Of a stretch of 64,000 nt of DNA, positions 36,826 through 46,029 are shown in pieces. The notes under the pieces were generated by a model. The model searched no databases and was not told where the DNA came from. It saw only the letters and a program-made list of their open reading frames with translations. Every line of letters starts with the position of its first letter. Within the stretch, counting starts at the first letter, position 1. Source of the stretch: Bacillota bacterium (lineage in GTDB: Bacteria; Bacillota; Sulfobacillia; Sulfobacillales; Sulfobacillaceae); contig JAKACM010000011.1 in NCBI GenBank assembly GCA_021821465.1, positions 1 to 64,000 of the forward strand. The letters run 5' to 3'. The position numbers and the translations under genes were made by a program.

Positions 36826-38747
36826 TACGGCGCCTCCTTTGGCAGGATTTGACGGATCACGGCAGCAACCGAACCGTATTGCCGCAATAAGTCAACCGCT
36901 CGCTCATGCTCGACTTGCAACCGGTTCATGACAATAGCTTCAGGCAATTGTCCCTGCGCCTTATGCAACCAGTCTTGAGCCTCACGGCGGGATTTCCCGG
37001 TAGCTAGCATAAAGACCCGTATGGCCCGTTCCTGCAATTTTTGATTGGTCGCTGCGAAATCCACCATCAAATTATCATAACTTTTGCCTAGCCGGATCAT
37101 CGCCACCGTGGAAATCATATTGAGAATGACTTTTTCGCTGGTTCCTGCCTTGAGACGAGTCGACCCGACCAAAATTTCCGGTCCGCTGTCGACAAAAATC
37201 GTCACGTCGGCCTTCCGGGCGGCCTCAGTGCCCAGGTTATTCACGATCACGGCACTATGGGCTCCTTGTCGCTTGGCTTCTTCAAGAGCCCCCAGAACAT
37301 AGGGGGTATCGCCATGAGCACTCAGGCCAATGACGACGTCTTGGTTACTTACCGAGGAGTCGACAATATCTTTTTGGCCCTGAGGCCAATCGTCCTCCAC
37401 ACCTTCGCGGGCTTTTTTGATGGCCGGGTCGCCACCGGCCATCAAACCTTGCACGAGAGTGGGATCAACCCCAAAAGTGGGGGGCAATTCGACGGCATCC
37501 ACAACACCGGCACGTCCCGCAGAACCTGCCCCCACGTAAAATATGCGGTGATGGCCCCTAATGGCTTCAACCACCCAGTGAATGACCTGTTCGATCTGAG
37601 AAAAGGCCCGGCTTACGGCCAAAAGAGAACGGGTCTCTTCCTGAATCCATGCCTGCAAAATGTCTTGGGTTGAACAAGATTCCAACCACCGGAGATGCTC
37701 ACCCGGATGAGGCCATTCCGTGGCATAGTGTGACGAAGCCGGGGATCTCGAATTGTCCGTATCGAGACGCCATGGGATCCGCCCCGTCCATCGATCTGTT
37801 CCCGCAAGCTTACGGACTAACGCTTCCCAGCTAAGGGGATGGTCATCAAATAGAAGAATTTTAAGGGCATGTCGGGGAGCTTGGGCAATCACCTTAGGAT
37901 CGCGAAATCCGATCACCACCGAACGTTCATCATCAGATGAAGGCAGGGCATCAAGATAAACCCGAAAGTCTCGTCCCCCTCCCCCTGCATCATCATTGCC
38001 TCCTAATGTAACCATGTGCCGATTCCACATCTCTCCGAGAGGATGGGTCGAAAAGAACCCCGCCTTCAACATCAGGGTGTCAACAAATCTCAGAGGCAGA
38101 ATTCCGGGGTCATCGACCAAAACAATGCTCTCATTGCGCAATGAAGCCAACCTTCCACCCAGTCTCGGATCGAATAAGGGGTGATTCGAACGTGGGGGAT
38201 CGGGCTGTCCCGAAGCTTCTTCGAGATCCGAGTGGATCCAAGTCGCCTCCCATCCGTCTCGGGCTCTGTCTTGAGGAACGACCCGCCTGCCATCATCACA
38301 CTGCCAGATCTGCTTAAGAGGATCCGAAACCCAGGCACTGCGGACCCCCACGCGCCGGAATCCCTCTTGAACCCAACACCGCAGCCGAGATCCGATCCAA
38401 GGCAGGCTCCCGTCACTCATTAAACCCAAAGGGTGCCCCCAGACCCCCTCCACCCCCTGTTGTTTCAAACGTTTTCCCACGGCCATCGCCAAATCTTGCG
38501 CCAGACTCAATTGCCCGGCAGCCGCCATCATTCCCGGATTCGGCCAGAATTCATCGTTCGCCATCCACCGAGAGAGAAGAGATTCTGACACCCAGAGTCC
38601 CGGGGGCAAGAACAACTCCGCTCCTTGGGTGCCAGCAAGGTAACTCACCACCGAAACGATCTCCCAATTGTCACTCACAGACAATCCCGGGTGATTCGGG
38701 AAGGGTCCCAATATGACACGTAAGGGACGGAAGCTCACGATCTCCAT
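36825..38747 (-). CDS. murQ: fusion of a reduced GH3-like region and N-acetylmuramic acid 6-phosphate etherase (MurQ)
   Basis: A 640-residue protein, about twice the size of MurQ. Residues 345-640 are a full MurQ: SIS fold with YVGAGSAGRAGVVDAVELPPTFG, catalytic Glu in VVDAVELPP (E420) and the later GVEDD (E451), which cleave the lactyl ether of MurNAc-6-P to give GlcNAc-6-P. Residues 1-330 look like a shrunken GH3/NagZ protein: residues 70-110 resemble a barrel helix and strand, SLRNESIVLVDDPGILPL (about 202-219) matches the start of the GH3 C-terminal domain, and VVIGFRDP...GRIPWRL (277-327) its end. No KHFPG motif is seen, so hydrolase activity is doubtful. The start overlaps the upstream gene by 13 bases. 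Confidence 0.85.
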   Translation of the reverse strand: MEIVSFRPLRVILGPFPNHPGLSVSDNWEIVSVVSYLAGTQGAELFLPPGLWVSESLLSRWMANDEFWPNPGMMAAAGQLSLAQDLAMAVGKRLKQQGVEGVWGHPLGLMSDGSLPWIGSRLRCWVQEGFRRVGVRSAWVSDPLKQIWQCDDGRRVVPQDRARDGWEATWIHSDLEEASGQPDPPRSNHPLFDPRLGGRLASLRNESIVLVDDPGILPLRFVDTLMLKAGFFSTHPLGEMWNRHMVTLGGNDDAGGGGRDFRVYLDALPSSDDERSVVIGFRDPKVIAQAPRHALKILLFDDHPLSWEALVRKLAGTDRWTGRIPWRLDTDNSRSPASSHYATEWPHPGEHLRWLESCSTQDILQAWIQEETRSLLAVSRAFSQIEQVIHWVVEAIRGHHRIFYVGAGSAGRAGVVDAVELPPTFGVDPTLVQGLMAGGDPAIKKAREGVEDDWPQGQKDIVDSSVSNQDVVIGLSAHGDTPYVLGALEEAKRQGAHSAVIVNNLGTEAARKADVTIFVDSGPEILVGSTRLKAGTSEKVILNMISTVAMIRLGKSYDNLMVDFAATNQKLQERAIRVFMLATGKSRREAQDWLHKAQGQLPEAIVMNRLQVEHERAVDLLRQYGSVAAVIRQILPKEAP

Positions 38748-39697
38748 TCCACCTTTCGGCCATAAAGTGCGTGAGCTCCATTATCCTTCGCCGCTTCATA
38801 ATATAAAAACAGTCCCGCGGGAGTCCTCACCGGAGACACGTAACGCAATGATCCATAGGACGATGTAATCCAAGGATTGGGTGACGGAATTTTGTAAAAG
38901 GTACGCAGATCGGCCGAGAGAGCCAATCCCACTCGTTCCTCATAGTTTTCCTCGACATGAGCGGCCCCATCATAAAATGCGAGGTAAAGATTTCCCCAGG
39001 GAATAATCCCCGAAATGCGCGAGACGAGCGCATCCCATCCGTCAGAGGAGGATGCCAATACCTCTCCCACCCATCTGTGTCGTTCGCCCCCTGTCGAGAC
39101 GGCCAACCCGGTGTGCGATCTCACCGCGCCTGTGGTAAAAACATCGGCTCCGGTGTGTAAAGTCGACACTTCTTGGCGCGTCACGAGTTCGAGGGGGGCA
39201 TAGCTCACGAACATGAAGCTTAGGGGTCCCACCGAGAAGACGACCGGATCCTTCACGGCATGAGCCGGGCCCCCTGTGGTATCTAATTCCACTTCCCGGT
39301 TGACTGTCATCAATTCCGAGACCTTAGGAGCGGAAATGCGATCAATTTGCCATTGCCGACTCTCACCATGCACATAACTAAGAAACAAATGCCAGAGACC
39401 TTGGCGAAACACGAGACACCCCCGTTCAATGGACGGAGAATCCAACTCCTCTTGCGTTACGCGCCAAATATCGTGGAAAGTATACCCGTCGGAACTTTCG
39501 GCAATACGAGCTTCATATCCGCGTCCTAAGCCGCGCGGTTTGCGTAACCGATAGTAAAGATAAATGACGTCTCGCACAGAATCGTATGCCGCGGCCGGAG
39601 CCCCCGCCCAGTATCCGGCTTCATTGATCGGGGTATCCCGAACCAAAAATTCTTCACCCTCTCGGATCCAGTCCACTTGAGTGTTTAACAACACCAC
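38735..39697 (-). CDS. beta-propeller glycosidase-like protein (GH43/GH130-like)
   Basis: A roughly 320-residue protein whose repeated strand pattern fits a five-bladed propeller. Typical pieces are YDSVRDVIYLYYRLRKP, IAESSDGYTFHDIWRV and GCLVFRQGLWHLFLSYVHG, then later RISGIIPWGNLYLAFYDGAA and RYVSPVRTPAGLFLYYEAA. Such proteins hydrolyse or phosphorolyse glycosides. There is no signal peptide, so it should act in the cytoplasm on imported sugar. Several GTG codons can serve as start; 39697 has the best spacing to TGAGGGAG. The preceding AT-rich gap holds a candidate operator, so transcription may restart here. Specific substrate unknown. Confidence 0.6.
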   Translation of the reverse strand: MVLLNTQVDWIREGEEFLVRDTPINEAGYWAGAPAAAYDSVRDVIYLYYRLRKPRGLGRGYEARIAESSDGYTFHDIWRVTQEELDSPSIERGCLVFRQGLWHLFLSYVHGESRQWQIDRISAPKVSELMTVNREVELDTTGGPAHAVKDPVVFSVGPLSFMFVSYAPLELVTRQEVSTLHTGADVFTTGAVRSHTGLAVSTGGERHRWVGEVLASSSDGWDALVSRISGIIPWGNLYLAFYDGAAHVEENYEERVGLALSADLRTFYKIPSPNPWITSSYGSLRYVSPVRTPAGLFLYYEAAKDNGAHALYGRKVEWRS

Positions 39698-39714
39698 TAT
39701 CACTCCCTCAGTTT

Positions 39715-39733
39715 TAATTAATCAATTTAATTA
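39715..39733. promoter_or_regulatory. candidate ROK operator (internal site)
   Basis: The minus strand reads TAATTAAATTGATTAATTA, a dyad with 7-bp arms TAATTAA/TTAATTA. It lies just upstream of the glycosidase-like gene and matches the site at 46030-46048 in 16 of 19 positions (consensus TAATWAAWTTGATTARTTA). Confidence 0.55.
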
Positions 39734-39748
39734 TATTACAAGTAATTT

Positions 39749-40759
39749 TTAATATCCACTCGTGTTCGCCAATAGCGCCGAGTAAAATTCTTCTCGCAGG
39801 GGCCTAATCCACGGATTATCCATCCTGGGATGGGTGCGGTTGGTGAGAAGCACAGCTACGAGTCGGCGACTCGGAATCACGACCAATGACGTACCGGTAA
39901 ATCCGGTATGTCCAAATGCATCGGAGGGCCAGGGCACACGAGGCAACTCGGGACAACCCGGCAGCATCCAGCCGAGACCTCTTCCCGGAACCACACGCTG
40001 AACCGCTTCTTGAAATGGCAGGTGATCCCAAAGCGACAGCCACCACAGGCCATAGTGCAAAATGCCGGGAGCCGTGGAAAACAATCCGGCGTGTCCGGCT
40101 GCTCTTCCCCATATTGCAACCACTCGGTTTTGCGGTTCACCCTGTATGATATGCTGACGTTCGGGACAATAACGGGTCGCTGCTACGGACAACGCTTGAG
40201 AGTCTATCCGTTCTTGCACTTCGACACACACACCGGCCAATATCTCTTGAACCACGCGCACAAACGGCTTCTCCCAGACTCGTTCAATTATTTGCCCCAA
40301 TAAGAAGTATCCGATGTCACTGTACAGAGCCTCATGTTCACCCTCTGCCACGCTTAGATCTCGAATGTGCCTCCAAATTCCGTCCGGCGTGCGAACAGAT
40401 GGCGGCACAACATCTTCAAATCCCGGCGGCAACCCTGCAGTATGTGATAACAGCGCACGAATTGTTTGATTTCCGACACTCTGGGATAATTCCGGAAGCC
40501 ATTGTCCGGCCGAATCATCTAAGGTCAACCGATGATTCTGACTCGCCACGAGAATCGCCGGCAAGGTCCCTACCACCTTAGTGAGCGAAGCCAAGTCAAA
40601 CCACGTGTCCGGTGTAACACCCTCGCGACCACTGTAAGTAGTGAAACCCACGGCATCGATTTGAATGTGCCCGGCCTCATATATGGCCCATGCGGCTCCA
40701 TAAATGCGTGACGGAACAAATCGTCTCACAATGGATCCCAAGATCTGTGCCAATTCCAT
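39749..40759 (-). CDS. serine hydrolase, beta-lactamase/AmiE-like
   Basis: A 336-residue member of the beta-lactamase (class C-like) serine hydrolase family. The catalytic motif S-x-x-K is SLTK (Ser58, Lys61); YSD at 146-148 is the second motif; an HTGFTG near the end is the K-T-G equivalent. There is no signal peptide. Bacillus AmiE (YbbE), which removes lactate-linked peptides from MurNAc, belongs to this family and is encoded beside murQ, so a similar amidase role is likely. The ribosome site GGGAAGGTGAG overlaps the end of the upstream permease gene (4-base gap). Confidence 0.8.
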   Translation of the reverse strand: MELAQILGSIVRRFVPSRIYGAAWAIYEAGHIQIDAVGFTTYSGREGVTPDTWFDLASLTKVVGTLPAILVASQNHRLTLDDSAGQWLPELSQSVGNQTIRALLSHTAGLPPGFEDVVPPSVRTPDGIWRHIRDLSVAEGEHEALYSDIGYFLLGQIIERVWEKPFVRVVQEILAGVCVEVQERIDSQALSVAATRYCPERQHIIQGEPQNRVVAIWGRAAGHAGLFSTAPGILHYGLWWLSLWDHLPFQEAVQRVVPGRGLGWMLPGCPELPRVPWPSDAFGHTGFTGTSLVVIPSRRLVAVLLTNRTHPRMDNPWIRPLREEFYSALLANTSGY

Positions 40760-40763
40760 AATC

Positions 40764-41660
40764 TCACCTTCCCGACGCGGGATCCCCCGCTTCCCTCAGA
40801 CCATCACCAATAAAGTTCAATGACAATACCGTTAACGTAATCATTACCCCCGGAGCCACCACCGCCATCGGTTGAACCCCCAATGCTTGCTGCGCCGACA
40901 CCAGCATATTGCCCCAAGTGGGAATGGAGGGGGAGATTCCAAATCCCAGAAAATCCAGTGACGCCTCCAAGAGCATGGCCCGTGCCACGGCAAAGGTTAG
41001 GGATACCGTAATGGGGCCCATGGCACTCGGCACCAGATACCTGGAAATAATACGCCCTGTTCCCGCACCGATGGCGTATGCTCCTTCAACCATGGTGGTT
41101 TCCCGGACACTCAAAAAGACCCCCCGGACTATCCGCGCCGTCCCCATCCAACTAAAAGCTCCGATAAACAAGATCATGGAGAGAACATTTAAGCCCGTAT
41201 AAGACGCCAACACAAGCAAAATAAACAGATCCGGAACCGATAACATGAGATCAACCAAACGCATCAAGACCGTATCGACCCATCTTCCGTAGTAGCCGGC
41301 GACTGCTCCGGCGCCGATGCCTATAGTCGTAGACACGGCCGCTGCGGCAAAGGCTACAAATAACGAGACACGTCCGCCGTACACAATCCGACTCAAAATA
41401 TCTTCGCCCAGAGCATTGGTGCCCAGCAGATGATGAGCCGTTCCTATCGGGGCGTAGGACAACACTAAGTTCATGTGATTCGGAGAAACGGGTGTCAAAA
41501 TGGGTGCTGCCACTGCAGATAAAACAATCAGCACAAGGACCAATACGGATATCACGGCCATGCGATTTTTTCGAAACCGTCGAAACCACAAATAGCGCGC
41601 CATCGCCAGATTATCAGTGGTTTCCCCATTCTCGGGACTTTCTAGGGTAAGCATAGCCAT
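40764..41660 (-). CDS. oligopeptide ABC transporter permease, DppC/OppC type
   Basis: A 298-residue membrane permease. It has an N-terminal OppC_N helix (RMAVISVLVLVLIVLSAVAAPIL), the LGTNALGEDILSRIVYGGRVSL motif and five more helices. The coupling motif (EAA loop) is MVEGAYAIGAGTGRIISRYLVP, where an ATPase would dock. It pairs with the DppB-type permease that ends 9 bases upstream. GAGGTG precedes the ATG. The pair should move small peptides or muropeptides inward. Confidence 0.92.
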   Translation of the reverse strand: MAMLTLESPENGETTDNLAMARYLWFRRFRKNRMAVISVLVLVLIVLSAVAAPILTPVSPNHMNLVLSYAPIGTAHHLLGTNALGEDILSRIVYGGRVSLFVAFAAAAVSTTIGIGAGAVAGYYGRWVDTVLMRLVDLMLSVPDLFILLVLASYTGLNVLSMILFIGAFSWMGTARIVRGVFLSVRETTMVEGAYAIGAGTGRIISRYLVPSAMGPITVSLTFAVARAMLLEASLDFLGFGISPSIPTWGNMLVSAQQALGVQPMAVVAPGVMITLTVLSLNFIGDGLREAGDPASGR

Positions 41661-41669
41661 TATGACACC

Positions 41670-42632
41670 TCAATTTCCGTAACTCACGCGAGGATCCATT
41701 ACCGCATAGAGCAAATCGGCTATTAAATTACTCAGCACGATCAATGATGCCGTGAGCATAATCATGGCAATTTCTACCGGGTAATCTTGTGATTGCAATG
41801 CGTCAAAAAACAATCGTCCCACTCCAGGCCAGGAAAACACAATTTCGGTTAACACAGCCCCGGAAAAAAAGAAGGGAATATCCAGTGCAATGACTGTCAA
41901 AAGCGGAATTGCGGCATTACGCAAGGCATGTTTGAATAGCATGCGCACATTGGTAACACCTTTAGCCCGTGCAGTGCGCATGTAATCTTGATGTAATACC
42001 TCTATTAAGCTGGACCGCAGATAACGGCTCCATCCCGCTGCGGACACCCCACCCAAAGTCAAGGACGGGAGCACGAGATGCAACAAATAACTGCCTAAAG
42101 AAGGATTCGAAAAGGAAGATTGTCCTGCAATCGGAAGCCATCCCAAATCCATTCCAAAAATTAGTTGTAAAATGTATCCTAGCCAAAATACCGGCATCGC
42201 CCACACCGCATAAGCCGTAAAGGCTGAGACATAATCCACGGGACTATTGGGCTTGAGTGCACCCATAATCCCCACACCGACTCCCACCGACCCTGCAACG
42301 ACGATCCCTCCTGCCATCAAACTGCTTGTTGCCGCAAGATGGCTTCCGATCATATTAGCAACAGGCAATCCCGTGCTAATAGAGTAACCCCAATGGCCTT
42401 GAATCCACGCGGAACCCCAATCAACATATTGCTGCCATATTGGCAAGTTTAAACCCAAACGAACCTCCATTAAGTGCAGGGTGTGTGCCGTCACATGCGG
42501 ATTACGCGCATAGACTGCCAAGGGACCTCCCGGCGCCAAATGCATCAGGCCAAAAGATGCCACAGAGGTGAGAAAGAGTAACACGATGCTTTGTCCGATT
42601 CGTTTCACCACATAGGTCGTCATCTTTGGCAC
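41670..42632 (-). CDS. oligopeptide ABC transporter permease, DppB/OppB type
   Basis: A 320-residue membrane permease. It starts TYVVKRIGQSIVLLFLTSVASFGLMHLAPG, the standard DppB first helix, and carries the EAA loop DYMRTARAKGVTNVRMLFKHALRNAAIPL and a C-terminal FSWPGVGRLFFDALQSQDYP. The GTG at 42632 directly follows the stop of the binding-protein gene, with an in-frame ATG nine bases on; no clear ribosome site is visible, so expression is probably by translational coupling. Confidence 0.92.
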   Translation of the reverse strand: MPKMTTYVVKRIGQSIVLLFLTSVASFGLMHLAPGGPLAVYARNPHVTAHTLHLMEVRLGLNLPIWQQYVDWGSAWIQGHWGYSISTGLPVANMIGSHLAATSSLMAGGIVVAGSVGVGVGIMGALKPNSPVDYVSAFTAYAVWAMPVFWLGYILQLIFGMDLGWLPIAGQSSFSNPSLGSYLLHLVLPSLTLGGVSAAGWSRYLRSSLIEVLHQDYMRTARAKGVTNVRMLFKHALRNAAIPLLTVIALDIPFFFSGAVLTEIVFSWPGVGRLFFDALQSQDYPVEIAMIMLTASLIVLSNLIADLLYAVMDPRVSYGN

Positions 42633-44279
42633 TCATTTCATGCGCCAATTCTGAAAATTCCAGAACGTCGCAAACGCGTAGGCGTTGGGGTCATAACCTG
42701 TAAGATTCTTATTGGCCAAAGTCAGGCTGTTCCCCCACCATAGGAAAATGTCCGGGGCTTGCTCCGACAATATCCTGTCAACTTGGTGATACAAAGGTGC
42801 CCGTGCGCTCTGAGAAAAGGTCGTAGCCCCTTGCGTTAACAATTTGTTCACCGTCGGGTTATTGTACCGGGCATAATTGCCACCCGCGGGGTTAACTAAC
42901 ACTGAGTTGGCTCCCAGCCAGTGGTAGGAATCGGATTCCGGGTCCGGACCTTGAACCCAAGAAAGCAAAAAAGCATTCAGTCCTGATTTCTGGTACAAAG
43001 GACCCCCTGCAGCCAGCATCGCATTAGGGTCCACGAGACGAATATTGACACTCACTCCGATTTTTCCCCAATCGCTCTTGATAACCCGGGCAATCAAGGA
43101 GTTCTCCGGATCGGTGGACGAAGAGTACAAAGTCACATTCAAGGGTTGGGCATTTTTGGTCATCACGCCGTGCACAACGTGAAAACCGTGAGAGGTTAAG
43201 ATCTGGCGTGCCTTAGTCAAGTCAAATGGATATTTGTGAATACCGGCTGTAGTCCCTTGCCATGAGTTAACGGGTTGGGAGTAGTACGCCACCGTCCCGT
43301 AACCTCCCAGAACCGTTTGGATTAATTGGTGCTTAGGCGTGGCATAATCCAAAGCTTGACGAACGTAAGTGCCCTTAAACAGCCCTTGTTCCACCAACGT
43401 AATATTTTTCCAACTAAGCGTGGAGTTAGTGTAACCTTGGATATTTCGGTGTTGAATCGCAGCTTTATATTGCGTAGCGGTAAGAGGATTGGATGAATCA
43501 ATCAGGTCGATGGCACCCGACTCCAATTGAGCGATGGCCGTTGTAGGGCTGGGGACAATGTCCATCACAACGGAATGAATGTGGGGAGACCCCAGGAAAT
43601 AATGGGGATTCGCTTGGAATTTCAAATATCCACCTTGCACCCATTTGACTAACTCTAAGGGTCCGGTTCCAATCGGATGGCGCGCAAAAGTCGTATCGGA
43701 ACTCAACTTATTCACAGGAACCTTGCCCAAAATATGTTGCGGCAAAATCCGAATGTAGCTCACTGCTTGAAGGAATAAATTTGCGGGCAGGGTATGCTTT
43801 AGGGTAATGTTCACCGTGTTGGAACCACTCGCCGTAATGGACTGCACTTGACTCGATATGATAGGAGGAACGGCCGTCGCAGCCGTGTTCGGGTTAATAT
43901 CAACGCGAAATGTAAAAACCACATCTTTAGAGCTAAAGGGCTTGCCGTCTTGCCAGAGTACATTATGGCGCAGATGAAAGATCCAGGTTTTATGGTTTGC
44001 CGACACGGACCAAGAACTGGCCAAGGATCCTTGAAATCCACCTTTGGGTGTAAAGGACACAAGTCCGTTAAAAATTCCGGATTCCGCATTGACATCGGCC
44101 AAAGTACTGCCAAAAATCGGATTCAGAGTGTTCGGCTCGGTATTTTCGGCCACAACCAATGACGAAGATGTACTTTTTGACCCTGCCGAAGACGTTCCAC
44201 ACCCTCCCACCATTGCAGCCAGACTGAGACCCATGATCCACGCATTTAAAGGCCGAATCCGTCCTGACCTTTTACGCAT
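42633..44279 (-). CDS. oligopeptide ABC transporter substrate-binding lipoprotein
   Basis: A 548-residue SBP family 5 lipoprotein with lipobox MVGGC about 25 residues from the chosen start. It has the family signature WIFHLRHNVLWQDGKPFSSKDVVFTF and the C-terminal LWWGNSLTLANKNLTGYDPN. The start at 44279 (MRKRSGRIRP) is set by AAGGAGC upstream; a frame to 44324 is possible but adds a non-signal leader. This is the receptor of the cluster's transporter. It is a different subtype from the two orphan lipoproteins at 21804 and 48133. A remnant of its 3' end is found at 34384-34517. Confidence 0.9.
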   Translation of the reverse strand: MRKRSGRIRPLNAWIMGLSLAAMVGGCGTSSAGSKSTSSSLVVAENTEPNTLNPIFGSTLADVNAESGIFNGLVSFTPKGGFQGSLASSWSVSANHKTWIFHLRHNVLWQDGKPFSSKDVVFTFRVDINPNTAATAVPPIISSQVQSITASGSNTVNITLKHTLPANLFLQAVSYIRILPQHILGKVPVNKLSSDTTFARHPIGTGPLELVKWVQGGYLKFQANPHYFLGSPHIHSVVMDIVPSPTTAIAQLESGAIDLIDSSNPLTATQYKAAIQHRNIQGYTNSTLSWKNITLVEQGLFKGTYVRQALDYATPKHQLIQTVLGGYGTVAYYSQPVNSWQGTTAGIHKYPFDLTKARQILTSHGFHVVHGVMTKNAQPLNVTLYSSSTDPENSLIARVIKSDWGKIGVSVNIRLVDPNAMLAAGGPLYQKSGLNAFLLSWVQGPDPESDSYHWLGANSVLVNPAGGNYARYNNPTVNKLLTQGATTFSQSARAPLYHQVDRILSEQAPDIFLWWGNSLTLANKNLTGYDPNAYAFATFWNFQNWRMK

Positions 44280-44347
44280 TTTTTGCTTGCTCCTTCCGTT
44301 ACAGTGCATTTTTCTAAGGTCCATTCGTTACCCCGCGCCTGCCGCAA

Positions 44348-46012
44348 TCAGTCTTGCGGCCATACCAACAGCTCATGGCGAATACATCGATTATGCGGGG
44401 ATGTCTGAGACATTTTTGACCGTTCGAAATGAATGGACACGGGATTTCCCACAACATGTTGTCCTTGAAAATCTATTCCTTCAGTATCGTGAATGCCCTC
44501 AACCTCAACATCCATACGATCGCACGAATTGTCGGTCATTTGAAACAAAAGCTCGATAACGGTATTCTCATTTCTCTCGGTGTTAAACGGAAAATGAAAA
44601 CGCAATGAAGCATTTTGCGGGGTCCATAAATCCCCTCCATATTTTGTGGTTTTGAATCCCTGTTCACGGACTCGATAGTGACAGGAGGAATTGAACGCAA
44701 TCGATCCGGAGATCGCATGCAATGCTTGTTGTGTCGGAAAGGCTAGCGAAAGGATATATCGGGTATTTTGTACTCTTTTAAGGTTTGCCGAGACCACCAG
44801 ACTAGGTATCCGATGAGGGATTTTCTCTTGACGAACGGGCCTAGCATCCCACCTAAGCAACAATGAATCAAAGTCCTTGTCGGACGAATAACGCGCCGGT
44901 GTTGTGAGTCCCTCCCACCAAATGGGGGAACTCCAAGCTCGATGGCCATCTTGTTGATGAATATAGACATAACAAAACCCATCGTGAATTTTGTGCCGAC
45001 TTAAATTCACCGTATAGTGCCCGCGATCGGACCCGGGTTCAGCATGCCAAACGAGGTCATTGTTGACGTAAACACTAATGTCATCGATCAGAGCCGTGCC
45101 GGTCACATCGATTGTTAAGATGCCATCGGGTCTTTTTAGAAAGTCTCCCATCACCCCGTCGCCCATAGCCACGTGGAGCAAAATTCTAGCGCCGGTCGTG
45201 GCATATGTATGCCGAGCCCACAATGCCTTCCATAGTGCGTCACGAGTCAATTCCGTCGCATAAACGGCTGTCAGGCCGCGAAAATTGCACGTCACGTCCG
45301 ACAGTACGTCTACGGGCGCCGGGGCCAAGGGATTATGGCCCAAATTTTGGCCCGGGGCCACATTTGGTTTGTGCCGGCCTCCAAAAGTCGGTTGGCCGGG
45401 TCGACAATCGTGCGAATCTCCTCCGCCCAAAAATCCCAAACGATAACCATTTTCTAAGGGTTCTTGGACGTAGCGGCTGGGAAGCACGTTGGAAATGGAC
45501 GTGGCAAAGCCCTGTCCAAATTGCACAAAATCACCCCATAGTGACGTAACTTCAGTTAAGGGCTGATAATCCTTATGGTAGAAAGTCCAATCAATGGGAA
45601 ATTGGGTGACAGCGACATGATGGGGAACGGTCATCACTCGGCCTTGGTAAGGGGCTAAGGCCGACCAGAGTTCTGAGGGAGTTACCCACCCGGTGCCGTC
45701 GCGACTTTGAATCAAGGGTCCTTCATCATCCTGAAAATATACGTTTTGGTGACCGTAGCGGATGTTGGTCCATTCATAACCGAGAAAGCTCACAAATTTT
45801 CCCGCAACGTTAACAGCCTTGGTCGCCTCCTGAACTTGTTCCCATGATGGATTGTCCAAGGCACGATCATGTTCAGTCAGTGATGCAAAATCCAAATGGG
45901 ACACCCGCCGAGCATAATCATAATAAGCATAAGGATCACAGCGGGGACAATCTTTCCAATAACACGGAGACACACTCGCATGGCCATGAATATCGCCAAA
46001 AAATATTTCCAC
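44348..46012 (-). CDS. PHP-domain / DUF3604-like phosphoesterase
   Basis: A 554-residue protein, first gene of the cluster. The N-terminus holds the PHP metal motifs: FGDIHGHASVS (H-x-H), LTEHD (E-H-D), VPHHVAV and GGDSHDCRPG. The C-terminal 230 residues are beta-rich and unrecognised, with many Trp and His. PHP/DUF3604 proteins are metal-dependent phosphoesterases or related hydrolases; a role in processing a wall-derived compound is an inference from context. The start is GTG at 46012 with AAAGGTCGAG upstream, directly below a candidate operator. No signal peptide is seen. Confidence 0.75.
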   Translation of the reverse strand: MEIFFGDIHGHASVSPCYWKDCPRCDPYAYYDYARRVSHLDFASLTEHDRALDNPSWEQVQEATKAVNVAGKFVSFLGYEWTNIRYGHQNVYFQDDEGPLIQSRDGTGWVTPSELWSALAPYQGRVMTVPHHVAVTQFPIDWTFYHKDYQPLTEVTSLWGDFVQFGQGFATSISNVLPSRYVQEPLENGYRLGFLGGGDSHDCRPGQPTFGGRHKPNVAPGQNLGHNPLAPAPVDVLSDVTCNFRGLTAVYATELTRDALWKALWARHTYATTGARILLHVAMGDGVMGDFLKRPDGILTIDVTGTALIDDISVYVNNDLVWHAEPGSDRGHYTVNLSRHKIHDGFCYVYIHQQDGHRAWSSPIWWEGLTTPARYSSDKDFDSLLLRWDARPVRQEKIPHRIPSLVVSANLKRVQNTRYILSLAFPTQQALHAISGSIAFNSSCHYRVREQGFKTTKYGGDLWTPQNASLRFHFPFNTERNENTVIELLFQMTDNSCDRMDVEVEGIHDTEGIDFQGQHVVGNPVSIHFERSKMSQTSPHNRCIRHELLVWPQD

Positions 46013-46029
46013 GACACTCGACCTTTCAT

